Below are positions 1 to 10,618 of a stretch of 64,000 bases of DNA, piece after piece (within the stretch, counting starts at the first letter, position 1; every line of letters begins with the position of its first letter). Position numbers and translations under genes: made by a program. The DNA lies in assembly GCF_000002425.4 (NCBI RefSeq), contig NC_037270.1, forward strand, positions 155,685-219,684. The letters run 5' to 3'. The DNA is from Physcomitrium patens (taxonomy: Eukaryota; Streptophyta; Bryopsida; Funariales; Funariaceae). The notes under the pieces are model-generated. The model made no database searches and was not told where the DNA came from. It saw nothing but the letters and a program-made list of their open reading frames with translations.

Positions 1-260
1 TTATTAGAAGTAGGAACAACTCCTCATGATGTTCCAAATATTTTATTTGAAAGAAATTATAAAGATCTTAACAATGATCAAATAACAAGGTGATCTTCTT
101 GTCTTGGTATGAAAAACTATCGATGGCTAAGTGGGCCTATAAACTATCTTTGAAGAAAAAAAAGATAGAAGTATGTGAAAAATATAATTTGCTACAACTT
201 GGATTTTTTCAACATATTAAAATCGCTCTTCAAGGAACTTATTCGTAGAAGGGAGGGTAA
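1..260 (+). mobile_element. 3' internal tail of an LTR-A family Gypsy element
   Basis: This stretch aligns by eye with 6,880-7,121 and 59,460-59,718, which lie in the same place immediately upstream of an LTR-A. Shared landmarks are a 'gttccaaat.ttttattt' box and a 'ctattgatggctgagaagacc'-like box about 90 bp later. A purine-rich tract at about 247-257 (agaagggaggg) sits just before the LTR and looks like the polypurine tract that primes plus-strand DNA synthesis. No intact reading frame is visible. The element continues to the left of the window. Confidence 0.6.
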
Positions 261-723
261 TGTCATGGACATATACATATAAATCAATAATTACTTATAT
301 GATTTAGGTAACAGTAGATAAAAGTAAGTCAATTCCATAATATCTTCTATAGAAGCTTTTTTAGAAGCTTTATAGATGTTGTTTTGATTTTATAGGCATC
401 TTTAATTAATTTTTTAGATTAGAAATGTGATCAACAAGTTGGCCATGTACCACACATGTTGATAGCTTGAAGAACAAGCTAATTATGTAGCCTACACATA
501 GAATACTTACCTTATAACCTAAGGCATGTATCTTGTAAAGTCAACACATATTAAAGGTCCTACAGAACATCACCATGTAGCTCTTAGTTAGATAGTATAT
601 ATAGAAGCAAGAATGAAGCCCTCTTGACTCTTGTCAACTTCATTCTTGTTTCTAGTTTAGTTTCAAGAGTCTCAAGTTTTCTTATCTTTTGGCAATAAGC
701 CATTCTAATTTCTTTTTAATATA
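261..723 (+). mobile_element. LTR-A copy 1 (3' end incomplete)
   Basis: It begins TGTCATGGAC straight after the polypurine tract and matches the other LTR-A copies (7,122; 28,476; 59,719 on plus; 10,618 and 58,997 on minus) over about 460 bp. Shared blocks include paired 'agaagcttt' motifs near the start, 'ggtcctacagaacatc', a TATA-like 'tagtatatatagaagcaagaatgaagcc', and 'cttttggcaataagccattcta' near the end. The last 40-50 bp seen in other copies (ending TAACA or TGATA) are missing, and different sequence follows from about 724. Confidence 0.65.
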
Positions 724-835
724 CGTACTTCTTTATTTTAATTTTTTTACTTTTTTTTAATACAAATTTTATTGGTTTATGCATCATCTTCTAATTCATG
801 TCCGTGATACTTAAATTTCTTAATTATAGCTCACG

Positions 836-1003
836 ATGAATAAATTGGATGAAGATGGAAATTTAATGCAATAACTGGAGGCAATCAAAAAAGAGATATC
901 AAAGCAAAGCCATCAAATTAAAGAACAAGATCGAATTATTCAAGAAAATATAAAATGCAAGTCACTATTGGAGCATAAATTTGGAGAGAAATAGGAAGCT
1001 TGT

Positions 1004-1037
<34 letters not shown>

Positions 1038-1557
1038 ACACTTAACATCTCTTTGAAGGCCTAATACAAGAACTATTACAAAATTGCTGGATATGGGATT
1101 TGGAATGGGAGGATGTGAAGAGTCAATTAAAAGTAGAACCAGAGAAGGCAGCATTATTGGAATAGAAAAAAAAAATTGGATGACCAATATAGAATTGAAA
1201 CAAAAAAAATTATGGATAGAAATTGGAACCTTGAAAGCTATAGTGACAAAATTAAAGGGTGATTTAGCCAGTATTGATTGATCACAAATGTATGTCCCAC
1301 CAGTTTCAATAATTGATGAATTGAATGAGAATATGACGCAAAAGCAGCACCATTTAGAAGCGAAAGATGTCATGATTTTACAATTGGAGGCTCAAGTTCA
1401 TGAATTGGGAGCATATAATAAGGACTTATCAGCTCAATTGAGTAGAGAGCCAATAGAAGTATCAAAGAAAGATGAGGACTTATCATTAAAACAAGAATCA
1501 ATAAAACTACCTATGGAGAATGTTGGGATTGATCAATCAAACAAATCAGAAGGATAA
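836..1557 (+). pseudogene. decayed coiled-coil ORF of a retroelement
   Basis: An ATG at 836 opens a Lys/Glu/Gln-rich reading frame (MNKLDEDGN...). It is broken by TAA near 872, TAG near 992 and a 31-base A-run (1,006-1,036) that shifts the frame, then resumes from 1,084 to 1,557 with one TGA at 1,279-1,281. The second half (1,288-1,557, 89 codons) reads as heptad-like coiled coil, for example LQLEAQVHELGAYNKDLSAQ. The stops can mostly be explained as C-to-T or G-to-A changes from Gln or Trp codons, which suggests one former protein of about 240 residues. It lies between LTR-A and the Gypsy pol. It could be a gag-like or extra ORF of an element, or a captured host fragment; I recognise no domain. 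Confidence 0.4.
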
Positions 1558-2570
1558 AAATATTGTAAAGATTCGTTGAAGAAGTTTTTTTATTAATTTC
1601 ATATTTGCTAGGATGTTGCACACCTCAGAGCAGAGCTATGTAGAATGGATAGAAATTAATTTTTATAGGATATTGATTAGATATTGATAAAATTGATTAA
1701 TCATCAATAGGACAATCAATTTAGGATGTAAGATAGATGATTTAGTTGAGAAAAGTGGTTAAATAAGAAATGTTGGTTGAAATCTCTGTTTCAATGTAAG
1801 TATAAATTAGTTGAAGAAGTAAAAAGGGCCAGATTGTAATAGTCATGAGCCAAGGTAAGCTTGGTGCTACCTTTTGTTTTTATTTTCTTTATAAAAGAAG
1901 GGTAATAGATAGATTTTAAATAATATGAAGTAAAATTTTGTAATGAAAGAAAGATTTGATTTATATGATATCAAATGAGAAATTGGATTTATTGTATATT
2001 GAATTATAAGTAAAAAATTGAAAAGTCAATAATTGAAGATATTTGTGAAGAATGGATATGAATGCGAGAATTATAATACATTGATTATCGAGTGTTGAGA
2101 GTATTCTACAAGAAAAAATTTATGGAGTTTGAAATTGTATGAAGTAATTTATTAGAAATGACAATTAATTTTTAAAAATTCCAATGATTGGATTATAGAA
2201 TGTTTTATGCAGTCTTTTAAAATAGTACAGTATTACATATTATTATTATTATAAGTTTAGAGAAGAGAAGAGATAGTGAATGCATAAGATAGAATTATCA
2301 ATTGCAATATTTTATTTATTAGAAGAAGAATTGATAGAATATTGAAGGCATTGTAGCATTCTTCGATGTTTTTATCAAACCAAAAGATAATTAATTGTAT
2401 GACCCTAATATATAAACTCGTGCAGATAGTCTTTTCTTGTGTTCAAATTCTCCTTTACAGATTTATTTTGAAAAGGTATTTCAAGAATAAGTAAAATGAT
2501 AATTATAATGTCTCAAAAGAAAGGTCTTTTGCATTATGTACCATACCTATTTTTGATGGTAAGAAGATGT
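1558..2570. other. AT-rich repeat-like DNA without a recognisable gene
   Basis: I see no reading frame or family match here. A possible LTR-like start lies near 1,832 (TGTAATAGTCATGAG), followed by a TATA-like 'tttataaaag' at about 1,890. I could not find a second copy in the window, so this stays unassigned. Confidence 0.3.
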
Positions 2571-2574
2571 CAAG

Positions 2575-5400
2575 TAGTATTCTAAGTCAATATCAAGATT
2601 TTTAGGATGTTTTTGAAAAAAATATATATATATAATTTTTTTTTTAAAGCATCATCCTTATGATTTTTCCATCGATCTTCACGAAGGAGCTCAACCACCA
2701 TTTGGACTAATCTATAGCCTATCATAAAACGAGTTGGCTGCACTCAAAGAATATATTGATGAAAATTTGGCTAAAGATTTCATACATCATTCTAAATCTC
2801 CAATTAGCGCTCTTATCATATTTGTGAAAGAAAAGTCTGATCTTTGTGGATATGTGGATTATTAAAGACTCAACAAGAGCACCATCAAGAATAGATATCT
2901 TCTACCTTTGGTTTCAGGATTTTTTGATCAATTCAATTAAATAAAGATTTATACACAAATAAATCTACAAAGAGCATATAATTTGATATGTATTAATAAT
3001 GGAGATGAATGAAAAACTACATTTTAAACTATGTATAGATATTTTAAATATAATGACATGCTTTTTGGACTCACGAATGTACCAATTGCTTTTCAACATT
3101 TAATGAATGATGTTTTTTTTGAATTTTTTGATGATTTTATCATTTGTTATTAAGTTGACTTCTTAATCTATTCTAAGAATACAAAAGATCATGAAGTTCA
3201 TATTTGTCATCTCTTATAAAAAAATTAAGATGTAAAATTATATATCAAGTTAAAAAAGTGTGTATTTTATATTATTTAAGTTGACTTTTTAGGTTACATC
3301 ATTTCTAATAGAAGACTAATAATAGATCCAAAGAAGGTCCAAACTATCATAGATTGGAAGATTCTAAGAATAATAAAAGAGGTGCAATGCTTTTTGGACT
3401 TTGTCAATTATTATTGGATCTTCATCAAGAATTTTTCTTAAGTTGCAATTCCACTTATATGTTTGACTTGTAAAGACAAACTTTAATAGAATAAAGAAGC
3501 CAAAGCATTATTTGATGCTTTAAAAAATGAGTTTATTTTTGCACCAATCTCATATCATGTTGCTTCTCTAAGGTATTTTTCATAGAAATAGATGCATCAG
3601 ACTTTGCTTTAAGTGCAGTATTATCACAAATAGGAACAGATGACAAATACCATCTAATAGCTTTTTATTCCAAAAATAATTTTAATAACTAAGATTAATT
3701 ATGAAATCCACGACAAAGAATTCTTTGCAATCATGGATTCATTTCAAAATTGGCATCATCATTTAGAAGGTACTTTATATTCAATCATTATATATACAAA
3801 TTATAAGAACCTCAAGTTTTTTATATCATCACGTGTTTTGAATCGTCACTAAGCTCGTTGAAACATGTCTTTATCAAGATTTGATTTCAAGATCACCTAT
3901 CATCATGAAATACAATAAGATTTATTAGCCATCCTTTCTAGACATTCTTATCTTACACTAAAAGAAAGAGATGCATCTTTTGATCAACAAAGAATATTTT
4001 TTAAAAAAATTGGAGCATTTTCACATTTGAGTAATAAAATCAAAATTATCTATTAATTCAATCTTCTCAAGAAAATTCAATCAAATATGTCCTCTGATCA
4101 TTTTGTTTATGATATCAAAAATAATTCTATTAAATCTTATGATACTTCCAAGTTTATATTTGAAAACAATCTATTCTATTTTGAAGGATGATTATATATT
4201 TCAAAAGGTGCAGCGCAATTACATATGCTTCAAACTCATCATGACTTTCCAATAATTAGATATTTTAGATACAACAAGACTTTGAAGCTAATATCAAGAG
4301 ATTTCTAATAGAATCAAATGTGAAAGGGGGTGAAAGATTTTGTATAATTATGTGATATTTTTTTAAGTTTTAAAACTCCTTATGATCAATTTTATAGACT
4401 TTTTCAACAATTACCTATTTGAAAATAACCAAGGTCTTTTGCTTCTATAGATTTTATCATAGATCTTCCAGTCTCAAGTTCATATGATTCTATATTTGTA
4501 GTTGTAGATTATTTTATCAAAAAAATGGCTAAGTTTTTTTTTAACAGCATCTATCGCTATCATAAATTGTCCAAAGATATCATATTGAATAAGAAGACTC
4601 AATTTATATCAAGATTTTAGAGAACTCTTTTTAAAATTTTAAAGATGGATATAAAGCTCTCTTTGGCTTTTCATCTTCAAATTAATGGGCAAATAGAACA
4701 AGTGAATCAAATTTTAGAGCAGTATTTGAGATATACTATCAATTATCATCAAGATGATTGATCAATTCTTATACTATTGGTAGAGTTTGCATACAATAAT
4801 TTGATAGATTCTTCTATTTAAAAAATACCTTTATTTACCAATTATGATTATCATCTAAAACTTGATATTTTTGACTTTTCAAAAGTTTTTAATTGTATGG
4901 CAAAAGATTTAGCAAATTGTTGTCAAAGCTACATGCAATAATGAAGGCACAGTTAAAAGAAGCTCAATAACAATAAAAGATTAATACAGATACTTATCGC
5001 AAGGAATAACCACAATTCAACATAGGTTTTAAGAATATGGTTACTTTGTCACAATATCAAGACTATTTGTTCTTGTGACAAGTTGGACTATTATAAGTTT
5101 GGACCTTTTTTTATTAGTGAACAAGTCAATCATATTGCTTATTGATTATATTTACTAGAGTCTATGAAGATCCATTTTTTATTTTACATATTTCTTTTTG
5201 AATCATATAAGAAAATGAATATCTTGAAAAGAAGACAAATACTACTTCCTCCTATGAAAGTAGATAATAATCAAGAATTCAAGGTAGAAGAAGTCTTAGT
5301 TTCAAGGTAGTACCAAAATAAGTTGGAATATCTTATTCATTGGCACTATGTCATATTACGTGAAATTTGACTTGAAAATGCACCAAGCACCTTGCTATGG
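2575..5400 (+). pseudogene. Ty3/Gypsy chromovirus pol (RT-RNase H-integrase-chromodomain), decayed
   Basis: Conceptual translation with stops gives the standard Gypsy order. Reverse transcriptase: a 'YQDFxDVFEK' entry at about 2,595, 'HHPYDFSIDLHEGAQPPF' at about 2,650, 'DFIHHSKSPISAL', then 'DMLFGLTNVPIAFQ' at about 3,055. RNase H lies near 3,590-3,960. The integrase core, with 'DFIIDLPVSSSYDSIFVVVD', starts near 4,450, and an integrase C-terminal region lies at 5,000-5,220. A chromodomain-like end ('NKLEYLIHWHYV') lies at about 5,310-5,350. The catalytic YxDD box reads Y-stop-V-D near 3,147, so the enzyme is dead. Most of the dozen or so stops fit C-to-T or G-to-A decay. The HPYDFSIDL-type entry is typical of the Tcn1-like chromoviruses reported from mosses and fungi (family knowledge). 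Gag and protease are not recognisable upstream. Confidence 0.88.
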
Positions 5401-6455
5401 AAGATAAAAAAAAAAAAAATCAATAATAAATCTTAAAAATTTTAATAGATTTTTAAATAAATTATAATTAAAGATTAGAAAATATAATCAAATATGAATA
5501 AGATTCAATTAAAATTTCAAAATAATTATATAAGAAACACAAAGGATTTCTAAAGATCCTTTAAAGAAATTTTAAAAAAATAACATAGAAATTCAAAAAA
5601 ATATACTAAAATAGAAATCTTAATAAAATATTAAAATAAAAACCTAAATTAAATCTTAGTTAAAATCTTGTCAAATCTTGATCAAACCTTAGTCAAACCT
5701 TGATCAAATCCTTGTCAAATCCTAGTCAAATCCTAAATAAGTCTTAATCAAATCCTAGTTAAATCTTAATCAAATCTTTATCAAATCCTAAACAAATTCT
5801 AAGCAAATTCTAGTCAAGTCCTACTTAAATCCTAATCAAATTTTAATCAAATTCTAAACAAATTCTAAGCAAATTCTAATCAAATCCTAAATAAATCCTA
5901 GACAAATTCTAATCAAATCCTAAAAAAATCTTAATTAAATCTTAAATAAATCTTAGTCAAATCCTATACAAACCTTGACTTTTCAAAGCTCTTACAAAAT
6001 CAATACATACTCAAATCATTCAAAATCAATGCTTAAAAAAATCCTATCAAGTCTCTTCTCAAATCCTACTTTTTAATCTCTAAAAGAACCCCAAAAGCAT
6101 TGTCAAGGCTTGATTTTTTTCTTCAAGGTCTAATTTCGACCTTGGTTAGTAACCAATCTTCTTCGAGTATCAATTTTTGTCTATTTTGAGATAAATTCTA
6201 CTAAAATCAATTCTTGACTCCCTCTTACATATGCCTTTATCTTTTATTTTTCTAATCTACCTTATTTTGCCTTATTTATGGCCTTACAAAGTAAGCAGTA
6301 GCTACTTTTTTAAAAAACTAATATTACTATTAAAAGTTTTACTACCTTCCTATCTTTTATCTATATATTTTTACTTTATCTTTTAACTTGGCTCTTCTAT
6401 AATAAGATTCATATTATTATCTTTCACTATATAGTTGTATTATAATACAACAACA
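5349..6455 (+). mobile_element. LTR-B copy 1, 3' of the Gypsy pol
   Basis: It starts TGTCATATTACGTGAA, a start shared with copies at 11,654, 12,277, 9,183 (minus) and 57,520 (minus). It contains 'aatgcaccaagcaccttg', an A-rich stretch, the degenerate CTAATCAAATC array at about 5,640-5,960, a 'ccttatttatggccttacaaagtaa' box and a pyrimidine-rich 3' part ending about 6,455 near 'tattataatacaacaacag'. The right end is judged by comparison with 48,090 and with the minus copy at 7,325, so it is approximate. Confidence 0.65.
5640..5960 (+). repeat. degenerate 11-bp tandem array in LTR-B copy 1
   Basis: About thirty variants of an 'aatcctaatcaaatcctaa'-like motif follow one another with a period of 10-12 bp. 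The same array lies in every long LTR-B copy and differs in length between copies. Confidence 0.75.
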
Positions 6456-6459
6456 GATA

Positions 6460-7121
6460 TGATATTAATGAATTTATATGGAAGCTAGTAAAGAAGCTTT
6501 CAAATATAGTAAAGTGAATTAAAGCTTTTCATTGATGACATCCATCAAAACAAGATGAAGATAATAAATCTTTTCTATAAAAAGAAACAATATTTAAGGA
6601 AGATAACATTCTACCTTCTATTATTCTTTGTAGCTTCTATATATTTATGATGCTAAGAAAACAGAGAATCAATAAGCAATAGATTCAATCCAAAAGTGAT
6701 TATTTGTTGACTTATGAAATGAGATATTACAATTGTCACAATCTTCAAGATGACATTATTGAGATGAAGATCCTCAAGAACATATTCTTCCTTGATTAGA
6801 TTGTAAGATACAATGTGTTTCATATCAAGACCTAAGAAGAGACTCTCGATGTTTGGTGATTTTATTAGATATAGAAATAATTCTTGATAGAATTCCAAAT
6901 GTTTTATTTGAAGGAAGTTACAAAGGCTTTAATGACAATCAATTAATATGGTGGTCTTTTTGTCCTAATATAGGATACTATTGATGGCTGAGAAGACCTA
7001 TCAACCATTTTTAAAAAAATTAAAGATCAGAATTTGTAGCAAATACAATTTGCAGCATCTTAGATTTCATCAAGACATGATGACTGCTCTTTGTGGAATT
7101 CATCCCTAGAAAGACGGATAA
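6460..7121 (+). mobile_element. 3' internal region of an LTR-A family element
   Basis: This block matches 59,045-59,718 almost from end to end: 'gatattaatgaa', 'gacatccatcaaaacaagatgaa', 'caatgtgtttcatatcaagacc' and 'actattgatggctgagaagacctatcaac' all have counterparts in the same order. It runs directly into LTR-A copy 2. No intact protein is readable. Confidence 0.6.
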
Positions 7122-7324
7122 TGTCATAAGTATATATACATATTCTAATAAATATCTAAATGATTACATAGATGTAATTAAAAATTAATAAAAGTAGATT
7201 AAATTTATGAAACCTTCTAGAAGAGCTTTCTAAAAGCTTCATAGATGTTATTTTGATTTTAAATGTATTTGTAGTTGATTGGTAGGCTAAAAACTTTGTC
7301 AACAAGTTATCCACGTTGTCATGA

Positions 7325-9183
7325 TGTAACATGATTAATAGGTGAAAGAGTGTAGAAATTATTATAATGTAAGAGATCTTAGTTCAAAGTATTAGAGCAA
7401 ATTATCTTAGAAATATAGTTAATAGTCAAAAGGGTAGTAAAACTAAAAGGTACCAATGCTGCCTTTTTGGAAAGATGACTTCTACTTACTTTGTAGGACC
7501 ATAAATAAGGCAAAACAAAGTCGATTAGAAAAATAAATAATATAGGCATCTTTAAAAGGAAATTAAGAGTAAATTATAGCAAAATTTATTTAGAAAAACT
7601 AGATATTGATACTAAGAGAGGGCCAGTTATGAATTAGGATCGAAATCAGACCCTGAGGCACAAAACTGAGTCTTGACGACGACTCCAAGGTTCTTTTGCA
7701 AATCAAAAAATGGAATTTGATAGTGGATTGGATAAAGTTTCTATAAGAATTGGATTTGGGCAATTTGGAGTTGTTGTGATTTTGTAAGAGCTTTATAAAG
7801 TCAAGATTATTTTCTGATGACTTAGATTTATGAAAAACAAATAAGGTTGATGTTTCTAGTGATTTCAAGAATTTTGTAATAGATCTATAAGTGAAATTTT
7901 GTGGATAAATATTCATAGTTGTGCTTAATATGTGTTGTGAATCTTAGCTCGATCTAATAGTTGAATTGAGGATTATTGAGGTTTAAGTGAGTCAAGGTCT
8001 CAAAAAGTAGATTTTTAGATCTAGTAAAGATTTTTAAGATTTCTTGCAATCTACTAGTTGGATTGGAGTGAAATTTATGTAAGAGGATATTAGGCTTGTT
8101 TTTCTATGTGTTTGAGAATTTTGAGATCAATCGAATGGTGAATAGAAGAGATATTGGCTTTGGAAGATTGGCATCAAGGTTGGAGAAGGAAGATAGCCAA
8201 TACCCAAACACATTTTTGAAATTATTGTCTATTTGGTAATTTCGATCCTTTTCAAATTTTTTGTGCTTGTTTTCAACTTAGTTTTTAAGAAGTATGCAAA
8301 ATTTTGAACTAATATCAATTATTTATTCATTAGTTATTGATGTTTAAACTATTTTAGAATTACTAGATTTGGTTAGGGTTTGATATAGGATTAGGGTTTG
8401 GTTAAGGTTTGCTTTCAGGATTTAGGTTTAGGATTTAGGATTTGGTTAGAGTTTGAATTAGGATTAGGATTTGATTAGGATTTGGTTTAGGATTTAGGTT
8501 TTAGGATTTAGGATTTGGTTTAGAATTGGTTAGGAATTGATTTAGGGTTAGGATTTAGTTAGGATTAGATTTAGGATTAGATTTTGGTTAGGATTTGATT
8601 TAGAATTTAGAGTTAGGATTAGGATTTGATTAGGATTTGATTTAGGGTTAGATTTTGATTAAGATTTGGTTAAGGTTTGATTTAAGATTAGGATTTGATT
8701 AAAGATTTAAGATTTAGTTAGAATTTGATTTAGGATTAGGATTTGGTTTAGGATTTAGGATTTGGTCAGGATTTGATTTAGAGTTTAGGATTTGATTAGG
8801 ATTTGATTTAGGGTTTAAGATTTGATTAGGATTTGATTAGGATTTGATTTAGGACTTAAGGTTTTATTTGAGTTTGTTTAGGATTTAAGATTTAGTTAGT
8901 TTTTAGCCTAAAATTTGAATGAAGTCCAATAAGATTTCAACTAAGATTAAATTAAGATTGAATTGAGATGTATTTGAGATATGTTTGTAATCATTCTAAT
9001 ATTTCTTTAAGATTTCTTATTATTTCTTTGGAATTTCTTTGAGGTTTCTCTAAATTTGATTAAAGCTTGTTTAACATTATTAGTATGCTATTGAAATTAG
9101 GATTTTGTTGTTGTAATTTCTATTCTACCTTCTACACCATGATGACCAGAGCATTCTCAAGTAAGACTTCACGTATTATGACA
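7325..9183 (-). mobile_element. solo LTR-B (minus) inside LTR-A copy 2
   Basis: Read on the minus strand it starts TGTCATAATACGTGAAG at 9,183 and ends near '...attacatgttaca' at 7,325. It has the full LTR-B landmark order, including 'gaatgctctgg', the tandem array (8,340-8,900 on plus) and the pyrimidine-rich end. No pol or gag lies beside it in the same orientation, so it is best read as a solo LTR left by recombination. The 5-bp flanks (catga / atgca) do not form a clean target-site duplication, so the exact ends may be off by a few bases. Confidence 0.65.
8340..8900 (-). repeat. long 11-bp tandem array in the solo LTR-B
   Basis: About fifty degenerate units such as 'ttaggatttgg' and 'ttaggatttga' run with a period of 10-12 bp, so the array is roughly 560 bp against about 320 bp in LTR-B copy 1. 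Units like TTTAGGG occur, but the main unit is not the plant telomere repeat. Confidence 0.75.
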
Positions 9184-9484
9184 ATGCATCAATAGCTTAT
9201 TAATTAAATTAATCATATGGTACATATATAAAAAACTTGCTTTGCAAGATAAGATATGTATCTTGCAAAGTTAACATATTTTTGAGGTCCTATAAGACAT
9301 CGCCACATAGCTTTTAGTTAAGAGTATATATAGAGGCAAGAATGAAGCCTTCTTCACTCTTGTCAATACTTTTTTAGTTATTAGTCTTGTTTCAAGTTTT
9401 TCTAATCTACTTATTTTTGGCAATAACCATTCTACTTCAATATTATATCATCTTTGAGTGACTTTTTAGTTCGTTTTAGTAACA

Positions 9485-10155
9485 CAAGAGTGTATTGAGG
9501 ATTTTTTTTTTCAAATTCATTTCCTTCATAATAGAGCTTGATTTGTTAGAAAAATCTTTAAAATTTTGATTTTGTTCTATCAAACTTATCGGGTATACAA
9601 ATCCATAACCTTATTGTACTTATAAAAATAAAACTTCCTAAATTTGATTGTAAGGTTAATTTACTTACTTGCTTCAATTTTACAATTTCTTGCCATAGAT
9701 TCTGAACTTCTTTCATAGGCATAAGATTAGTTTTTTTATAATTACTGTTGGTGATGCATAAAATTTCTTCTCTAAAAGTGTTGAGAAGTTTGTGAAGATT
9801 TGCAATAGTTACAAATCTATTCTTTCTTCTACTAAGTGTAGCATCTATGATTTTTTATTTTATCCCAATCAACTTAATAAATCTACAAATCAAATTAGAA
9901 GAGTATAATCCATAACTTTTAATATTAAATGAAAATTTTGATAAAAAAAGATAATCTACTTTTTTTAAGAAAAAAATTGGTATTAGTAAATTAAATAATT
10001 TATTTAAAGATGGATAATCTATAATCTCCAAAATATAATAATAGTAATAAAATAATCTACTCACTTTTAAAACAAGATAAAAACAATAAGTTAGCACTTT
10101 TTTTAAACTATCAAGGACATGAACTTCAAAGAATTTAAATGTTAGTACATTCTTA
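9485..10155 (-). pseudogene. 5' internal and gag start of an LTR-A element (minus)
   Basis: On the minus strand this region reads from the end of LTR-A (10,156) into a gag-like start. The piece at about 9,830-9,720, translated on minus, gives a segment of the 'RFVTIANLHKLLNTF' kind that matches the gag starts at 29,240-29,437 (plus) and 58,185-58,385 (minus). Several frame breaks are present. The left edge, where it meets the plus LTR-A ending at 9,484, lies somewhere between 9,485 and about 9,540, because a few tens of bases after 9,484 still resemble plus-strand 5' leader. Confidence 0.5.
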
Positions 10156-10618
10156 TATCACTCAAAAAAATCAAAAAATCACTCAAAGATGATATAATAT
10201 TAAATTGGAATAATTATTACTAAAGAAAAAAACAATTAGAAATTTTTGAAAGAAGATAAAGTACTAGAAAGGATTTACTCTTGCTTTCATATATACTCTT
10301 AATTAAAAGCTACGTGATAATGTCCTATAAGACCTCTAAAATGTATTGACTTTGAAAAATACATATCTTAACTTCTAAGGCAATTTTTATTACATATGTG
10401 CCATATTATTAACTTGTATGGCAAGTTGTCAATATGTGGTTAACTTATTGACCAAGTTTCTAACCTATCAATCAATTACAAACTTATGTAAAGTCAAAAT
10501 TGAGTCTATATAGCTTCTAAAAAGCTTCTCTAGAAAATATTATAAAATAAATTTACTTTCATCTACTTCTATTTAATTATATGGATAATTATTAGAATAA
10601 TTAAGTATCTTTGTGACA
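10156..10618 (-). mobile_element. LTR-A copy 3 (minus)
   Basis: The reverse complement starts TGTCACAAAGATACTTAA at 10,618 and ends '...gagtgata' at 10,156, giving 463 bp. It has the paired 'agaagcttt' motifs, 'ggtcttataggacatt' and the 'gtatatatgaaagcaagag' TATA region. With 9,485-10,155 it forms the 5' end of a minus-strand element. Confidence 0.65.

Larger units (their letters stand above)
7122..9484 (+). mobile_element. LTR-A copy 2, split by a nested LTR-B
   Basis: The 5' part is 7,122-7,324 (TGTCATAAGTATATATAC...) and the 3' part is 9,184-9,484, ending '...gttttagtaaca'. Together they rebuild one LTR-A with the same blocks as the copies at 28,476 and 59,719. The intervening 1.86 kb is an inverted LTR-B, so the LTR-B insertion is younger than this LTR-A. 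Confidence 0.65.

Noticed and set aside
5640..5960. CRISPR-like array
   Set aside because: The units are degenerate, about 11 bp, without spacers, and lie in a eukaryotic LTR.
8340..8900. Interstitial telomere repeats
   Set aside because: Some TTTAGGG units occur, but the period is about 11 bp and the array is part of LTR-B in every copy.
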